A stretch of DNA of 12,194 nucleotides from an uncultured Ruminococcus sp. (GTDB taxonomy: Bacteria > Bacillota > Clostridia > Oscillospirales > CAG-272): the NCBI GenBank assembly GCA_902765885.1, contig CACXBN010000175.1, forward strand, positions 1 through 12,194. The letters are read 5' to 3'. Both the position numbers and the translations under genes were made by a program. Position 1 is the stretch's first letter. Each line of letters starts with the position of its first letter. The notes below the pieces were generated by a model, which had not been told where the DNA came from, searched no databases, and saw only the letters and a list, made by a program, of their open reading frames with translations. Shown piece by piece: positions 1-7,404 of this stretch.

Positions 1-1394
1 AGTGGTGGAAGGAAGACCTTCGGGACATGGTTGAAAAGGATTTCAATCATCCATCCGTATTTATGTACTCTACCGGAAATGAAGTTGCAGAAAGCGCTCA
101 GCCCAAGGGGATTCAGTTGCAAAGAGATTTCACAGATTACCTTCACAGCCTTGATCCTACCAGACCTGTAACATGCGGAATCAATATTTTCTTCAATTTT
201 CTTTCATCCGCCGGTTTAGGCGTGTACAGCGACGAAAAAGCAAAGCAAAATGCTGAAGCGGCAAGAAAAGCCGCAGAAGCAGCCGAACAGGCCAAAAAAG
301 CTAAAAAGCCGAAAAAAAAGCACGTGGGCTCGGAATTCTTCAATTCAATTGCCGCAAAAATAGGGACTGATTTTATGAAGTTCGGCGCAACACTCCCGCC
401 TTGTGACACGAAGACCCGCGATGTATTTTCCGCAATGGACATAGCCGGTTACAACTATGGGAACTGGAGATATAAAAAAGACTCAAAGAAGTATCCAGAA
501 AGGCTCATTCTCGGCTCCGAAACCCTCATAGGTGACGCTTACGACTTCTGGGAGATTGCAAAAACCACTCCACAGATCGTAGGAGATTTTGTATGGGCTG
601 CCTGGGATTACATAGGTGAATGCGGGGACAGCAGTCCCGAATTTTCGGATTATATGACAGACGCCCCTGAGGACAGAGTGCGCGGAGGGACATGCAGAAT
701 CGACATGACCGGAAAACTCACATCCGAAGCTGATTACACCAGGGTTGCATTTGAACTGGACAAAGGTCCGCGCATCGCTGTTTTTCCCGTATATGAAAAA
801 GAAAAGCCCACAATGACCGGATGGCAGCTTACAAGATCGATGAGAAGCTGGACATGGCCAGGGTGCGAAGGGGAGACGGCAAAAATAGAAGTTTTTGCAA
901 GAGCCGACAATGTCGAACTTATTCTTAACGGTAAAAAAATCGCAAAAAAATCCCCAAAAAAAGGCATCGTCCGCTTTACGGCACAATACGCACCGGGAGA
1001 GCTTGTCGCAGTTTCTTATGATAAAAACGGCAAAGAAATCGGACGTGATAAACTTGTCACTGCAGGCAATGATACGCATCTGAGCCTTGAGGAAGAAAAA
1101 TGCGAATGCGCACCGCGGGAGCATATATATCTTCGTGTCAGATACACTGACTCAAAAGGCGAAATAAAGCCCATGGAAAAGCACCGTGTGACCATCTCGG
1201 CGGAAAACGGAGAGGTTATCGGAGCCGCCAATGCAAGCTGCTCTTTCAAAGGCAATTTTGCCTCAGATACATCTCCCACATATTTCGGTGAAATGCAGAC
1301 CATAGTAAGAGCGGGAAGTTCCGGAACCGTGACAGTCACTGCTTCCGACGGCATAAACACTTCAAAGAAAGAAATAAAAATAATATGCAAATAA
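1..1394 (+). CDS. Glycoside hydrolase family 2 enzyme (beta-galactosidase-like), 5'-truncated
   Basis: The gene runs off the left edge. The first complete codon is at 3 and the reading frame is open upstream of the ATG at 27, so that ATG is internal. What remains is the second half of the GH2 TIM barrel and the C-terminal beta domains. The acid/base Glu lies in the motif HPSVFMYSTGNE (codon 81-83). The likely nucleophile Glu lies in RLILGSE (codon 519-521), followed by the Trp-rich GDFVWAAWDY strand. A Lys/Ala-rich insert (about 225-330) sits between barrel strands. After the barrel come a DUF4982-like domain (about 780-1080, NVELILNGKK) and an Ig/invasin-like domain (about 1110-1390). The missing part should be the sugar-binding domain and start of the barrel. 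It probably removes a terminal beta-linked sugar; galactose is the usual GH2 substrate in relatives, but specificity cannot be read here. The family is secure, the exact activity is not. The last 10 nt overlap the next gene, suggesting an operon. Confidence 0.9.
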   Translation, partial: WWKEDLRDMVEKDFNHPSVFMYSTGNEVAESAQPKGIQLQRDFTDYLHSLDPTRPVTCGINIFFNFLSSAGLGVYSDEKAKQNAEAARKAAEAAEQAKKAKKPKKKHVGSEFFNSIAAKIGTDFMKFGATLPPCDTKTRDVFSAMDIAGYNYGNWRYKKDSKKYPERLILGSETLIGDAYDFWEIAKTTPQIVGDFVWAAWDYIGECGDSSPEFSDYMTDAPEDRVRGGTCRIDMTGKLTSEADYTRVAFELDKGPRIAVFPVYEKEKPTMTGWQLTRSMRSWTWPGCEGETAKIEVFARADNVELILNGKKIAKKSPKKGIVRFTAQYAPGELVAVSYDKNGKEIGRDKLVTAGNDTHLSLEEEKCECAPREHIYLRVRYTDSKGEIKPMEKHRVTISAENGEVIGAANASCSFKGNFASDTSPTYFGEMQTIVRAGSSGTVTVTASDGINTSKKEIKIICK

Positions 1395-3280
1395 AAACGA
1401 CCGACGCCACTGCGTACTGGATATGGTATCCCGGAGATTTTGAAAAATACCATGCAATGAAACAGAATTTTTCAAGAGTCGAGAGAGGATGCTCGTGGCC
1501 TGCGTTCTGGAAAAGCGAAGGATTCAGAAACAGGGTGGCTTTCAGAAGAAAGTATCACATTACAAAAAAGACTTCATTCTCCGTCCATGGCATAAAGGAT
1601 TCTTACGGTTATGTCCAGGTGAATGACTTAAAATATCCCTTCGGGGAAACAATTCCCTGCATGCCGGGAGAATATTCGATATCCGTTCACATTGCATGCA
1701 TTTCATCGATGCCATCCGTTTATATAGACGGTGACGTCGTAAAATCAGACACCGGCTGGAACGCTGATGACTTTTGTTTCGCTCCAGTCCCCGCCGCATT
1801 CAACAGATATTTTACTGACAAGGCAGAGGATCCTTCCGAATGGCATTACTCCGAAAAACTGTTTTTCCCTGTGGATGAAACGGAAATAAACGGCGGAGTT
1901 CTGTACGAATTCGAAACGGAACTGACGGCCGCCCTTGAAATCAGAGGCAGCGGCACTCCGGTCGTTTACCTTGGAGAATCCCGGCCGGAAGCACTCGACA
2001 CAAATAATTGTTATTACCACTGCATACCCGATTCTTCATCAGGGATGTGCCCGCGCCAGGCTGTTCTGTTTGCTTTCATACCGGAATGCAAAAAAGGAGA
2101 CTATGAGGTAATCGCGCATCATCAATATGTGGATATCCCCGTAGTTGCAAAATTCAGGTGTGATGACGAGGAGCTGAATCACATCTTCGATATCGCCTCG
2201 CACACTTTTTCCCTCTGCTCCGGAGCTTTCATTCTCGACGGGATCAAGAGGGATAAATGGATATGGGGCGGAGACGTATATCAAAGCCTGTTTGTAAACA
2301 GGTTCCTCACCGGCGATAAGGAACTTGAAAGGCGCTCTTTGCTTGCACTGGCAGGAAATGATCCCGTCATGACACATGTGAATACGATCATAGATTATTC
2401 TCTTCTCTGGATCCTGTCCGTTTATGAGCATTATCTTTCTTACGGAGACAGAGAATTTGTCGATTCCATGTTTCCAAAAATGAAAAGCATAATGGATCTG
2501 TGCATGTCACAGCGCGACGAAAACGGCTTCATCATCCCGCGCAAACAGGACTGGCTTTTTATAGACTGGGCCGATTTTGACAGGGACGGACCACTCTGTG
2601 CTCTTCAAATACTGCTTGCGGAAGCATACCGGATTATGATATATTTGTCTAAGGAAGACAGCTGCAGATCATTATATGGCGCTGAACGCGAGAAACTTCT
2701 AGGAAACATAGAGAAACATTTCTGGGACAGTGAAAAAAACGGTTACATTGATTCATATACTTCCGGAAAGAGAAACATAACGAAACACGCAAATATTTTT
2801 GCGGTTATATTCGGCATCGCAGACGACAAAAGGAAAAAAACCATCGCAGAAAACATTCTCCTGAATGACTCGATTCCTAAAATCACGACCCCGTATTTCA
2901 GATTTTTTGAACTTGAGGCACTTTGCGAACTCGGTTATCTCGATGAAGTGATGAAACAGATAAAATCATATTGGGGCGGAATGCTGAAACTCGGGGCAAA
3001 AACGTTCTGGGAGCAGTATGATCCCGAAAAGCCACTGGAAAAACAATACGAAATGTACGGAGACCCATACGGAAAATCATTATGCCATGCATGGTCTTCA
3101 AGTCCGATTTATCTGCTGGCGAAATATTTTGTCGGAATAAAACATCTCGGGCCCGGCGGAAAAAAATATGAGGTTCGACCTGAAAAAGCCTTTTTCAAGC
3201 GTCTGGATTGTTCTTTTCCCGTAGGAGACAGGATGGTTGAAATAAGAATATCAGGAAATGATACGATCGTTTCAGAATAG
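1385..3280 (+). CDS. GH78-like alpha-L-rhamnosidase family protein
   Basis: A 631-residue protein with no signal peptide, so probably cytoplasmic. The N-terminal ~260 residues look beta-rich (WIWYPGDFEKYH near the start is typical of this subgroup). An (alpha/alpha)6 barrel then spans about 260-585 and a short beta tail follows. The motif DGIKRDKWIWGGD (residues 285-297) aligns with the GH78 active-site segment DCPxRERLGWTGD. The spacing of the three acidic positions (285, 290, 297) is kept, but the usual general-acid Glu is Asp290. The conserved FWE near the end supplies Glu543, the likely catalytic base, and SLCHAWSSSPIYLL follows as in the family. By family it should release terminal alpha-L-rhamnose from glycosides or pectic oligosaccharides; a different unsaturated or deoxy sugar is possible given the Asp. 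The ATG at 1385 overlaps the GH2 stop region by 10 nt, with only a weak AG-rich ribosome site, consistent with translational coupling. At 631 residues it is shorter than many GH78 enzymes (about 900). Confidence 0.82.
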   Translation: MQIKTTDATAYWIWYPGDFEKYHAMKQNFSRVERGCSWPAFWKSEGFRNRVAFRRKYHITKKTSFSVHGIKDSYGYVQVNDLKYPFGETIPCMPGEYSISVHIACISSMPSVYIDGDVVKSDTGWNADDFCFAPVPAAFNRYFTDKAEDPSEWHYSEKLFFPVDETEINGGVLYEFETELTAALEIRGSGTPVVYLGESRPEALDTNNCYYHCIPDSSSGMCPRQAVLFAFIPECKKGDYEVIAHHQYVDIPVVAKFRCDDEELNHIFDIASHTFSLCSGAFILDGIKRDKWIWGGDVYQSLFVNRFLTGDKELERRSLLALAGNDPVMTHVNTIIDYSLLWILSVYEHYLSYGDREFVDSMFPKMKSIMDLCMSQRDENGFIIPRKQDWLFIDWADFDRDGPLCALQILLAEAYRIMIYLSKEDSCRSLYGAEREKLLGNIEKHFWDSEKNGYIDSYTSGKRNITKHANIFAVIFGIADDKRKKTIAENILLNDSIPKITTPYFRFFELEALCELGYLDEVMKQIKSYWGGMLKLGAKTFWEQYDPEKPLEKQYEMYGDPYGKSLCHAWSSSPIYLLAKYFVGIKHLGPGGKKYEVRPEKAFFKRLDCSFPVGDRMVEIRISGNDTIVSE

Positions 3281-3298
3281 TTTGATCAGTTAAAATAT

Positions 3299-3313
3299 GG
3301 TGAATGATTCACC
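3299..3313. promoter_or_regulatory. Short inverted repeat upstream of the symporter gene (possible operator)
   Basis: GGTGAA-TGA-TTCACC is a perfect 6-bp inverted repeat with a 3-nt centre, in the 61-nt gap between the GH78-like gene and the symporter, about 28 nt before the symporter start. A TAAAAT sequence just upstream (3291-3296) resembles a -10 box but lacks a good -35. There is no T-run after the repeat, so it is not a normal terminator. It could be a repressor or activator site, or a small leader hairpin. Support is only the symmetry and the location. Confidence 0.3.
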
Positions 3314-3341
3314 TTAATTTATACGGAAGGAAACACAAAAA

Positions 3342-5168
3342 ATGAGCGAAAAAGTCAAAAAAAGCGGAAGTTTTTTTGATAAACTGCCCCCCAGTCTTAT
3401 CAAGAAAAACAACGTAACACTGATTCCCGAAGGCGCAATCGGTTATCTGGTAGGACCGACGCTTGCACTTCTTGCGAACTCAATTCTCGCGAACTACTTC
3501 AACAAGTACATGTCAGACGTGCTGCACATCAATTCATGGGCTGCACCGTTCTTCACATGGCTCCCAGTAATATCCGTTATCTTTGTTGTCCTCGGCAATA
3601 TTCTGGTAGGCAGACTGATGGACAACATCAAATCCAAGGCGGGAAAGGCTCGTCCGCTGCTTCTTCTGAGTGTGCCGATCAGCCTTATAGCGCTCCTGTT
3701 CCTGTTTGTGTTCTCCCCGTATGATTCAGTGGGTGAAGCATGGCATACCGGCGCTCTCATCTGCATAGCCATCGGTTACAACCTGTGGTTTGCATTCGCA
3801 TATCCGATGTATTACACCCCGCATGCCGCACTTGTCTCACTTTCGACAAGAAACAGCAAGGACAGAAGCCTTCTGGCCACGATATCCAATGCAACAGCCC
3901 TTGCGGCAATGGGACTCAGCAGCATGATTCTCCCCTTCTTCCTCAATCTTCTCTTTGTATATGACATGAGCGGAACTAACGGAACTGCTGTTCTAAATGA
4001 CAAAGGCGCTATCCAGTACTATGTCGATGCAAGCGGATCACCGATATACGACGCTCAGGCAAGTTACAACAACTGGAAAGTTTTTGTAATAGCTCTCATA
4101 ATCATCACATTCATCGGCGCACTGATTGAATACTTCTTCACAAGAGAGAGAGTAACCGAAGAATCTCTCGCTTCTGGCAGCAACGGTGAAGCCAAAAAGT
4201 CACTTCCCATCGGCGAGCAGGCAAAGATCTGCTTCAAAGACAAATACTGGATCATAATGATGGTATTCTTCTTCCTCTTCCAGCTCGGAGGAATGATCAA
4301 AAACGTTTCCCAGAACTATTTCTGCACGGCAATGTTTGCGAATGAAGCCGGAAACTATACCGTTGAATACGGCGGACAGCTTCAGGGAACATTATCGATC
4401 ATAGGTGCCATTCCCACCGCAATAGGCATGGTGATCTCACTTCCTCTTGCTAACCTTCTGGGGAGCAAGGCGAAAGCAATTCTCATGGGTGCAGTCGTAG
4501 CAACCGCAGGCGGCGTGCTTGGAATGCTTTTCCCGACAAACTTCCCGATCGTTGTGGCATCATTCGTGATCAAAGCTCTCGGCAGCACACCTGCCATGTA
4601 TCTCTCCCTTGCACTCCTCGCTGATATTTTCGATCACCAGGAAGCAGTCCACGGCGTCCGCACAGACGGTCTCTCAATGACGATTTACGGCGCTATCATG
4701 GCCGGTATGACAGGCCTGGCTACCGGGATTCTCAATGCAGTGCTCAGCGGAGTGAACTACGACGTTTCCACAATTCAGACAAATGAAGCCCTTCGCGGTG
4801 CAATGCCATGGGTGTTCATCGGCGGTGAAACTCTCTGCTATCTCGTAATATTCCTGACATTCATTATCATGCGTGTTGAAAAATACGGCAAGATCGACCA
4901 CAAGGCAATAATAATAGACCAAAAAGCAGCCGCCCTTGCAGAAGGACGTGAATATATTTCAGCTGAAGAAAAGATCCGTATAGAAGAGGGCGAAGAAGCT
5001 TACCAGGCAGAACTGAAGAAAATTGCGGCAGAAGAAAAGAAACAGGCAGACAAGCTTGCAAAACTTTCTCCTGAGAAACGCAAAGCTCTTGAAGAAAACG
5101 AGCAGAAACTGCTTGCTGAATTCAACGGGCTGCGTAAAGCTGCAGGCAGAGCTCCTATTGAACTTTAA
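3342..5168 (+). CDS. GPH family sugar:cation symporter (MFS_2)
   Basis: A 608-residue membrane protein of the glycoside-pentoside-hexuronide:cation symporter family, expected to import a glycoside or oligosaccharide with Na+ or H+. About 12 hydrophobic segments are visible between residues 25 and 513. The cytoplasmic-loop signature GKARPLLLL (around residue 100) corresponds to the family's GRxRPW-type motif. An extra polar loop of about 40 residues (around 205-245) lies between two central helices and is probably extracytoplasmic. The last 95 residues (514-608) form a highly charged Lys/Glu/Ala-rich tail, probably helical and cytoplasmic, which makes the protein longer than the usual 450-500 residues. 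An AGGAAA ribosome site (3328-3333) precedes the ATG. It follows two glycosidase genes and is followed by a strong terminator, so it probably supplies their substrate. The exact sugar is unknown. Confidence 0.88.
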   Translation: MSEKVKKSGSFFDKLPPSLIKKNNVTLIPEGAIGYLVGPTLALLANSILANYFNKYMSDVLHINSWAAPFFTWLPVISVIFVVLGNILVGRLMDNIKSKAGKARPLLLLSVPISLIALLFLFVFSPYDSVGEAWHTGALICIAIGYNLWFAFAYPMYYTPHAALVSLSTRNSKDRSLLATISNATALAAMGLSSMILPFFLNLLFVYDMSGTNGTAVLNDKGAIQYYVDASGSPIYDAQASYNNWKVFVIALIIITFIGALIEYFFTRERVTEESLASGSNGEAKKSLPIGEQAKICFKDKYWIIMMVFFFLFQLGGMIKNVSQNYFCTAMFANEAGNYTVEYGGQLQGTLSIIGAIPTAIGMVISLPLANLLGSKAKAILMGAVVATAGGVLGMLFPTNFPIVVASFVIKALGSTPAMYLSLALLADIFDHQEAVHGVRTDGLSMTIYGAIMAGMTGLATGILNAVLSGVNYDVSTIQTNEALRGAMPWVFIGGETLCYLVIFLTFIIMRVEKYGKIDHKAIIIDQKAAALAEGREYISAEEKIRIEEGEEAYQAELKKIAAEEKKQADKLAKLSPEKRKALEENEQKLLAEFNGLRKAAGRAPIEL

Positions 5169-5190
5169 ACAGCAAAATCATTGTATCGGG

Positions 5191-5235
5191 AAATCCGGCG
5201 GTTTCTTCCCCAAAGAAATCTGCCGGATTTCTTTT
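5191..5235 (+). terminator. Rho-independent terminator after the glycosidase/symporter block
   Basis: AAATCCGGC (5191-5199) pairs with GCCGGATTT (5222-5230). Inside it TTTCTT (5202-5207) pairs with AAGAAA (5213-5218), with a small internal loop between the two stems and a CCCCA loop. The run CTTTT follows. It lies 22 nt after the symporter stop and ends the first transcription unit. Confidence 0.88.
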
Positions 5236-5294
5236 GCCTCCCGTCATCAGGGCATTTGATTCCAAAACATACAGAAAAATTGAACAAATTGCTC

Positions 5295-5323
5295 TTCAAA
5301 TAATCGAAATAATATTGTATAAT
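5295..5323 (+). promoter_or_regulatory. Sigma-A-type promoter of the two-component/glf unit
   Basis: A -35 like TTCAAA (5295-5300) and a perfect TATAAT (5318-5323) are separated by 17 bp in an AT-rich stretch, 60 bp after the previous terminator. Expected transcription start is about 5330. The -10 box contains the ATG at 5322, so that ATG would not be in the transcript; this supports translation starting at 5352. I saw no clear pair of LytTR-type direct repeats upstream, so autoregulation cannot be claimed. Confidence 0.7.
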
Positions 5324-5341
5324 GAATAAAAGTAACAAAAT

Positions 5342-5345
5342 GGAG
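5342..5345 (+). promoter_or_regulatory. Ribosome binding site that sets the response regulator start
   Basis: GGAG lies 6 nt before the ATG at 5352, ideal spacing. The upstream in-frame ATG at 5322 has no such site and lies inside the -10 box. Confidence 0.7.
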
Positions 5346-5351
5346 CAGAAA

Positions 5352-6062
5352 ATGATTCGAATAGCTCTGGTTGAAGATGATGACGGATATCGCAACGAGT
5401 TTATCGGCTATCTGAAAAAATATGAAGCCGAAAGCGGGCAAAGATTCCGTATCACAACATTCACCGACGGAGATGAGATAGCCGACACGTATAAATCTGA
5501 TTATGATCTTATTCTGATGGACATAGCCATGAGATTTATGGATGGTATGACCGCTGCGGAGAAGATAAGAAAATATGACAGCGAAGTTGTCATTATATTC
5601 ATAACCAACATGCCACAATACGTAATGAAGGGCTATGCCGTGGATGCTCTTGATTATGTACTGAAACCGGTCAACTATTTTGCTTTCACACAGAGGATTG
5701 AGCGCGCCATCGGAAGAATGGCCAAACGTCAGAGAAGATATATCTCGGTAACCGTCCGCGGCGGAATCCAGAAACTTGATGTTTCGAAAATTCTATATGT
5801 GGAAGTCAGAGACCATGATCTTATTTATCACACATCAAAAGACAGCATTCTCTCAAGAGGGACACTCGCTGATGCCGAACAAATACTCGGTGATGCGGGT
5901 TTCTTCAGATGCAGCAAATGTTATCTCGTCAATCTTGAATTCGTTGACGGAGTACAGGGCAATGACGTTATAATATCCGGTGAAAACATTCAAGTGAGCC
6001 GGGCCAGGAAAAAGGACCTTCTCGACGCTTTGAACAACTACATGAACGAGGTGAGCAAATGA
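5352..6062 (+). CDS. LytTR-family response regulator (AgrA/ComE-like)
   Basis: A 236-residue cytoplasmic DNA-binding regulator, partner of the kinase encoded next. Residues 1-120 are a receiver domain: acidic pocket E8/D9, phospho-acceptor Asp57 in DLILMDIAM, Thr85 and Lys105 (DYVLKP). Residues about 138-236 are a LytTR DNA-binding domain (YISVTVRGGIQKLD, KILYVEVRDHD, FFRCSKCYLVNL), which normally binds paired direct repeats rather than using a helix-turn-helix. The usual Pro after the phospho-acceptor (MPxMDG) is Arg here (MRFMDG), a mild oddity. The start at 5352 is chosen over 5322 because of the GGAG site and because 5322 lies in the promoter. It is the first gene of a four-gene unit, so it may regulate its own operon or other surface-glycan genes; the targets cannot be read from the sequence. 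Confidence 0.9.
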   Translation: MIRIALVEDDDGYRNEFIGYLKKYEAESGQRFRITTFTDGDEIADTYKSDYDLILMDIAMRFMDGMTAAEKIRKYDSEVVIIFITNMPQYVMKGYAVDALDYVLKPVNYFAFTQRIERAIGRMAKRQRRYISVTVRGGIQKLDVSKILYVEVRDHDLIYHTSKDSILSRGTLADAEQILGDAGFFRCSKCYLVNLEFVDGVQGNDVIISGENIQVSRARKKDLLDALNNYMNEVSK

Positions 6063-7384
6063 CGTTTCACGACATCGACCTCACCCGGACACCGGGCATA
6101 TACTATGCTCTGGCGTATTTCTTAAGTGCCATCGTATTTCTCGGGGTCAACAAAAAGAGGTTTTCTTTCTGGCCCACTACGGGAATATCGGTTGCATTTC
6201 TCGTGCTGATTTCAACATTCATGTTGTTGACCGACGGGGTCAGCGGCGTTCTGTTTGCAATCAGCATGCTGGTGATATTCGGAATGATTTTCTCCTATTT
6301 TTTCGCGGCAGGAGAGATGGACTGGAAGAAATCGCTCTATTTCGCAATGCGCACGTTCATTGTGGGTGAAATGGCAGCCTCACTCGAATATCAGCTGTTC
6401 TTCTTTGGAATCAATTCCATGGACTTTCCTCTGAATATGGCAGTCAACATCGCATTTCTTCTCATAATTCATCCTATTTTTTTCTCCATTGTATTTATAG
6501 TCGAGAGAAGATACAAGGACAGCAACGAGGAGCTGGTCATTTCCTGGAGAGAGCTCATCATCGTATCTCTCATCGGAATTCTATGTTTCCTTCTCAGCAA
6601 TGCAAGTTATGCCGTCACGATAACACCCTTCAGCGGAACAAGCGCTTCTGAGGTTTTTGCCCTCAGGACATTGTCCGATTTTGCGGGAGTCGGACTGCTC
6701 CTTGCCTTCCACATGCAGATTTGCGAGCTGAATGTCAGAATGGAAAAGGACTACCTGCACAAACTCCTGCACATGCAAAAGGCCAGTTATAAGCTTTCCG
6801 CGGAAAGCGTGGAGCTTGTTAACCAGAAATATCATGACCTGAAACATCAGATCCAGCTGCTCAAGGCAGACATCAGCGCAGGAGAAAAGCTGAGATATCT
6901 GGATGAGATAGAGAAAGAAATCCAGTCCTACGAGGCTCAGAACAAAACCGGGAACAAGGCTCTTGACGCCATTCTTACTGCTGAGTCGCTAAAATGCCAA
7001 AGCTTAGGAATCACAATGACCTGCGTGGCAGACGGAAAAGAACTCGATTTCATGAAACCGACTGATATTTCGGTGCTTTTCGGAAATATTCTGGATAATG
7101 CGATAGAAGGAACAAGCAAAATCGAAAACGCCGACAAGAGACTGATACATCTCTCTCTTTCAAAGCAGAAAAGCTTCGTCAGAATCAGAGTTGAAAATTG
7201 CTGTGAAGACGATATACGTTTTGTAAACGGGCTTCCGACCACAAAAAAAGACGCAAGATACCACGGATACGGAATGAAAAGCATCCAGAGCATAGTGGAG
7301 AAGTATGACGGGTCCATGGCGGTAAAGGTGGTTGACGGATGGTTTGAACTCAGGATTCTTCTCCCGTCACCAATATCAACATAA
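6059..7384 (+). CDS. GHKL-domain sensor histidine kinase (AgrC/HPK10-like)
   Basis: A 441-residue membrane sensor kinase. The first ~220 residues contain six or seven hydrophobic segments and no obvious large extracellular domain, as in AgrC-type peptide sensors. A coiled-coil-like linker (about 220-258) leads to YHDLKHQI, with His259 (the HD pair) the likely phosphorylated residue. The ATPase part has an N-box FGNILDNAIEG (around Asn343/Asn347) and a G-box HGYGMKS near residue 405. Its ATG overlaps the regulator stop by 4 nt (ATGA), and GAGGTG just upstream gives a good ribosome site, so the two are translationally coupled. It should phosphorylate Asp57 of that regulator. No autoinducer peptide or AgrB-like processing gene is in the window, so the signal is unknown. 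Confidence 0.9.
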   Translation: MTFHDIDLTRTPGIYYALAYFLSAIVFLGVNKKRFSFWPTTGISVAFLVLISTFMLLTDGVSGVLFAISMLVIFGMIFSYFFAAGEMDWKKSLYFAMRTFIVGEMAASLEYQLFFFGINSMDFPLNMAVNIAFLLIIHPIFFSIVFIVERRYKDSNEELVISWRELIIVSLIGILCFLLSNASYAVTITPFSGTSASEVFALRTLSDFAGVGLLLAFHMQICELNVRMEKDYLHKLLHMQKASYKLSAESVELVNQKYHDLKHQIQLLKADISAGEKLRYLDEIEKEIQSYEAQNKTGNKALDAILTAESLKCQSLGITMTCVADGKELDFMKPTDISVLFGNILDNAIEGTSKIENADKRLIHLSLSKQKSFVRIRVENCCEDDIRFVNGLPTTKKDARYHGYGMKSIQSIVEKYDGSMAVKVVDGWFELRILLPSPIST

Positions 7385-7404
7385 CAACTATTTGAGTGAC
7401 TAAC

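Noticed and set aside
483..1124. 213-residue open frame on the - strand
   Set aside because: It lies wholly inside the GH2 gene, is rich in Phe and Cys without motifs, and has no ribosome site; a shadow frame.
5322..5351. In-frame ATG at 5322 as the start of the response regulator
   Set aside because: It lies inside the TATAAT box and has no ribosome site; 5352 has GGAG at ideal spacing and gives a standard receiver N-terminus.
7396..7404. GTG at 7396 as the glf start
   Set aside because: It has no clear ribosome site and adds three residues before the standard MKKYDYLIIG start at 7405.
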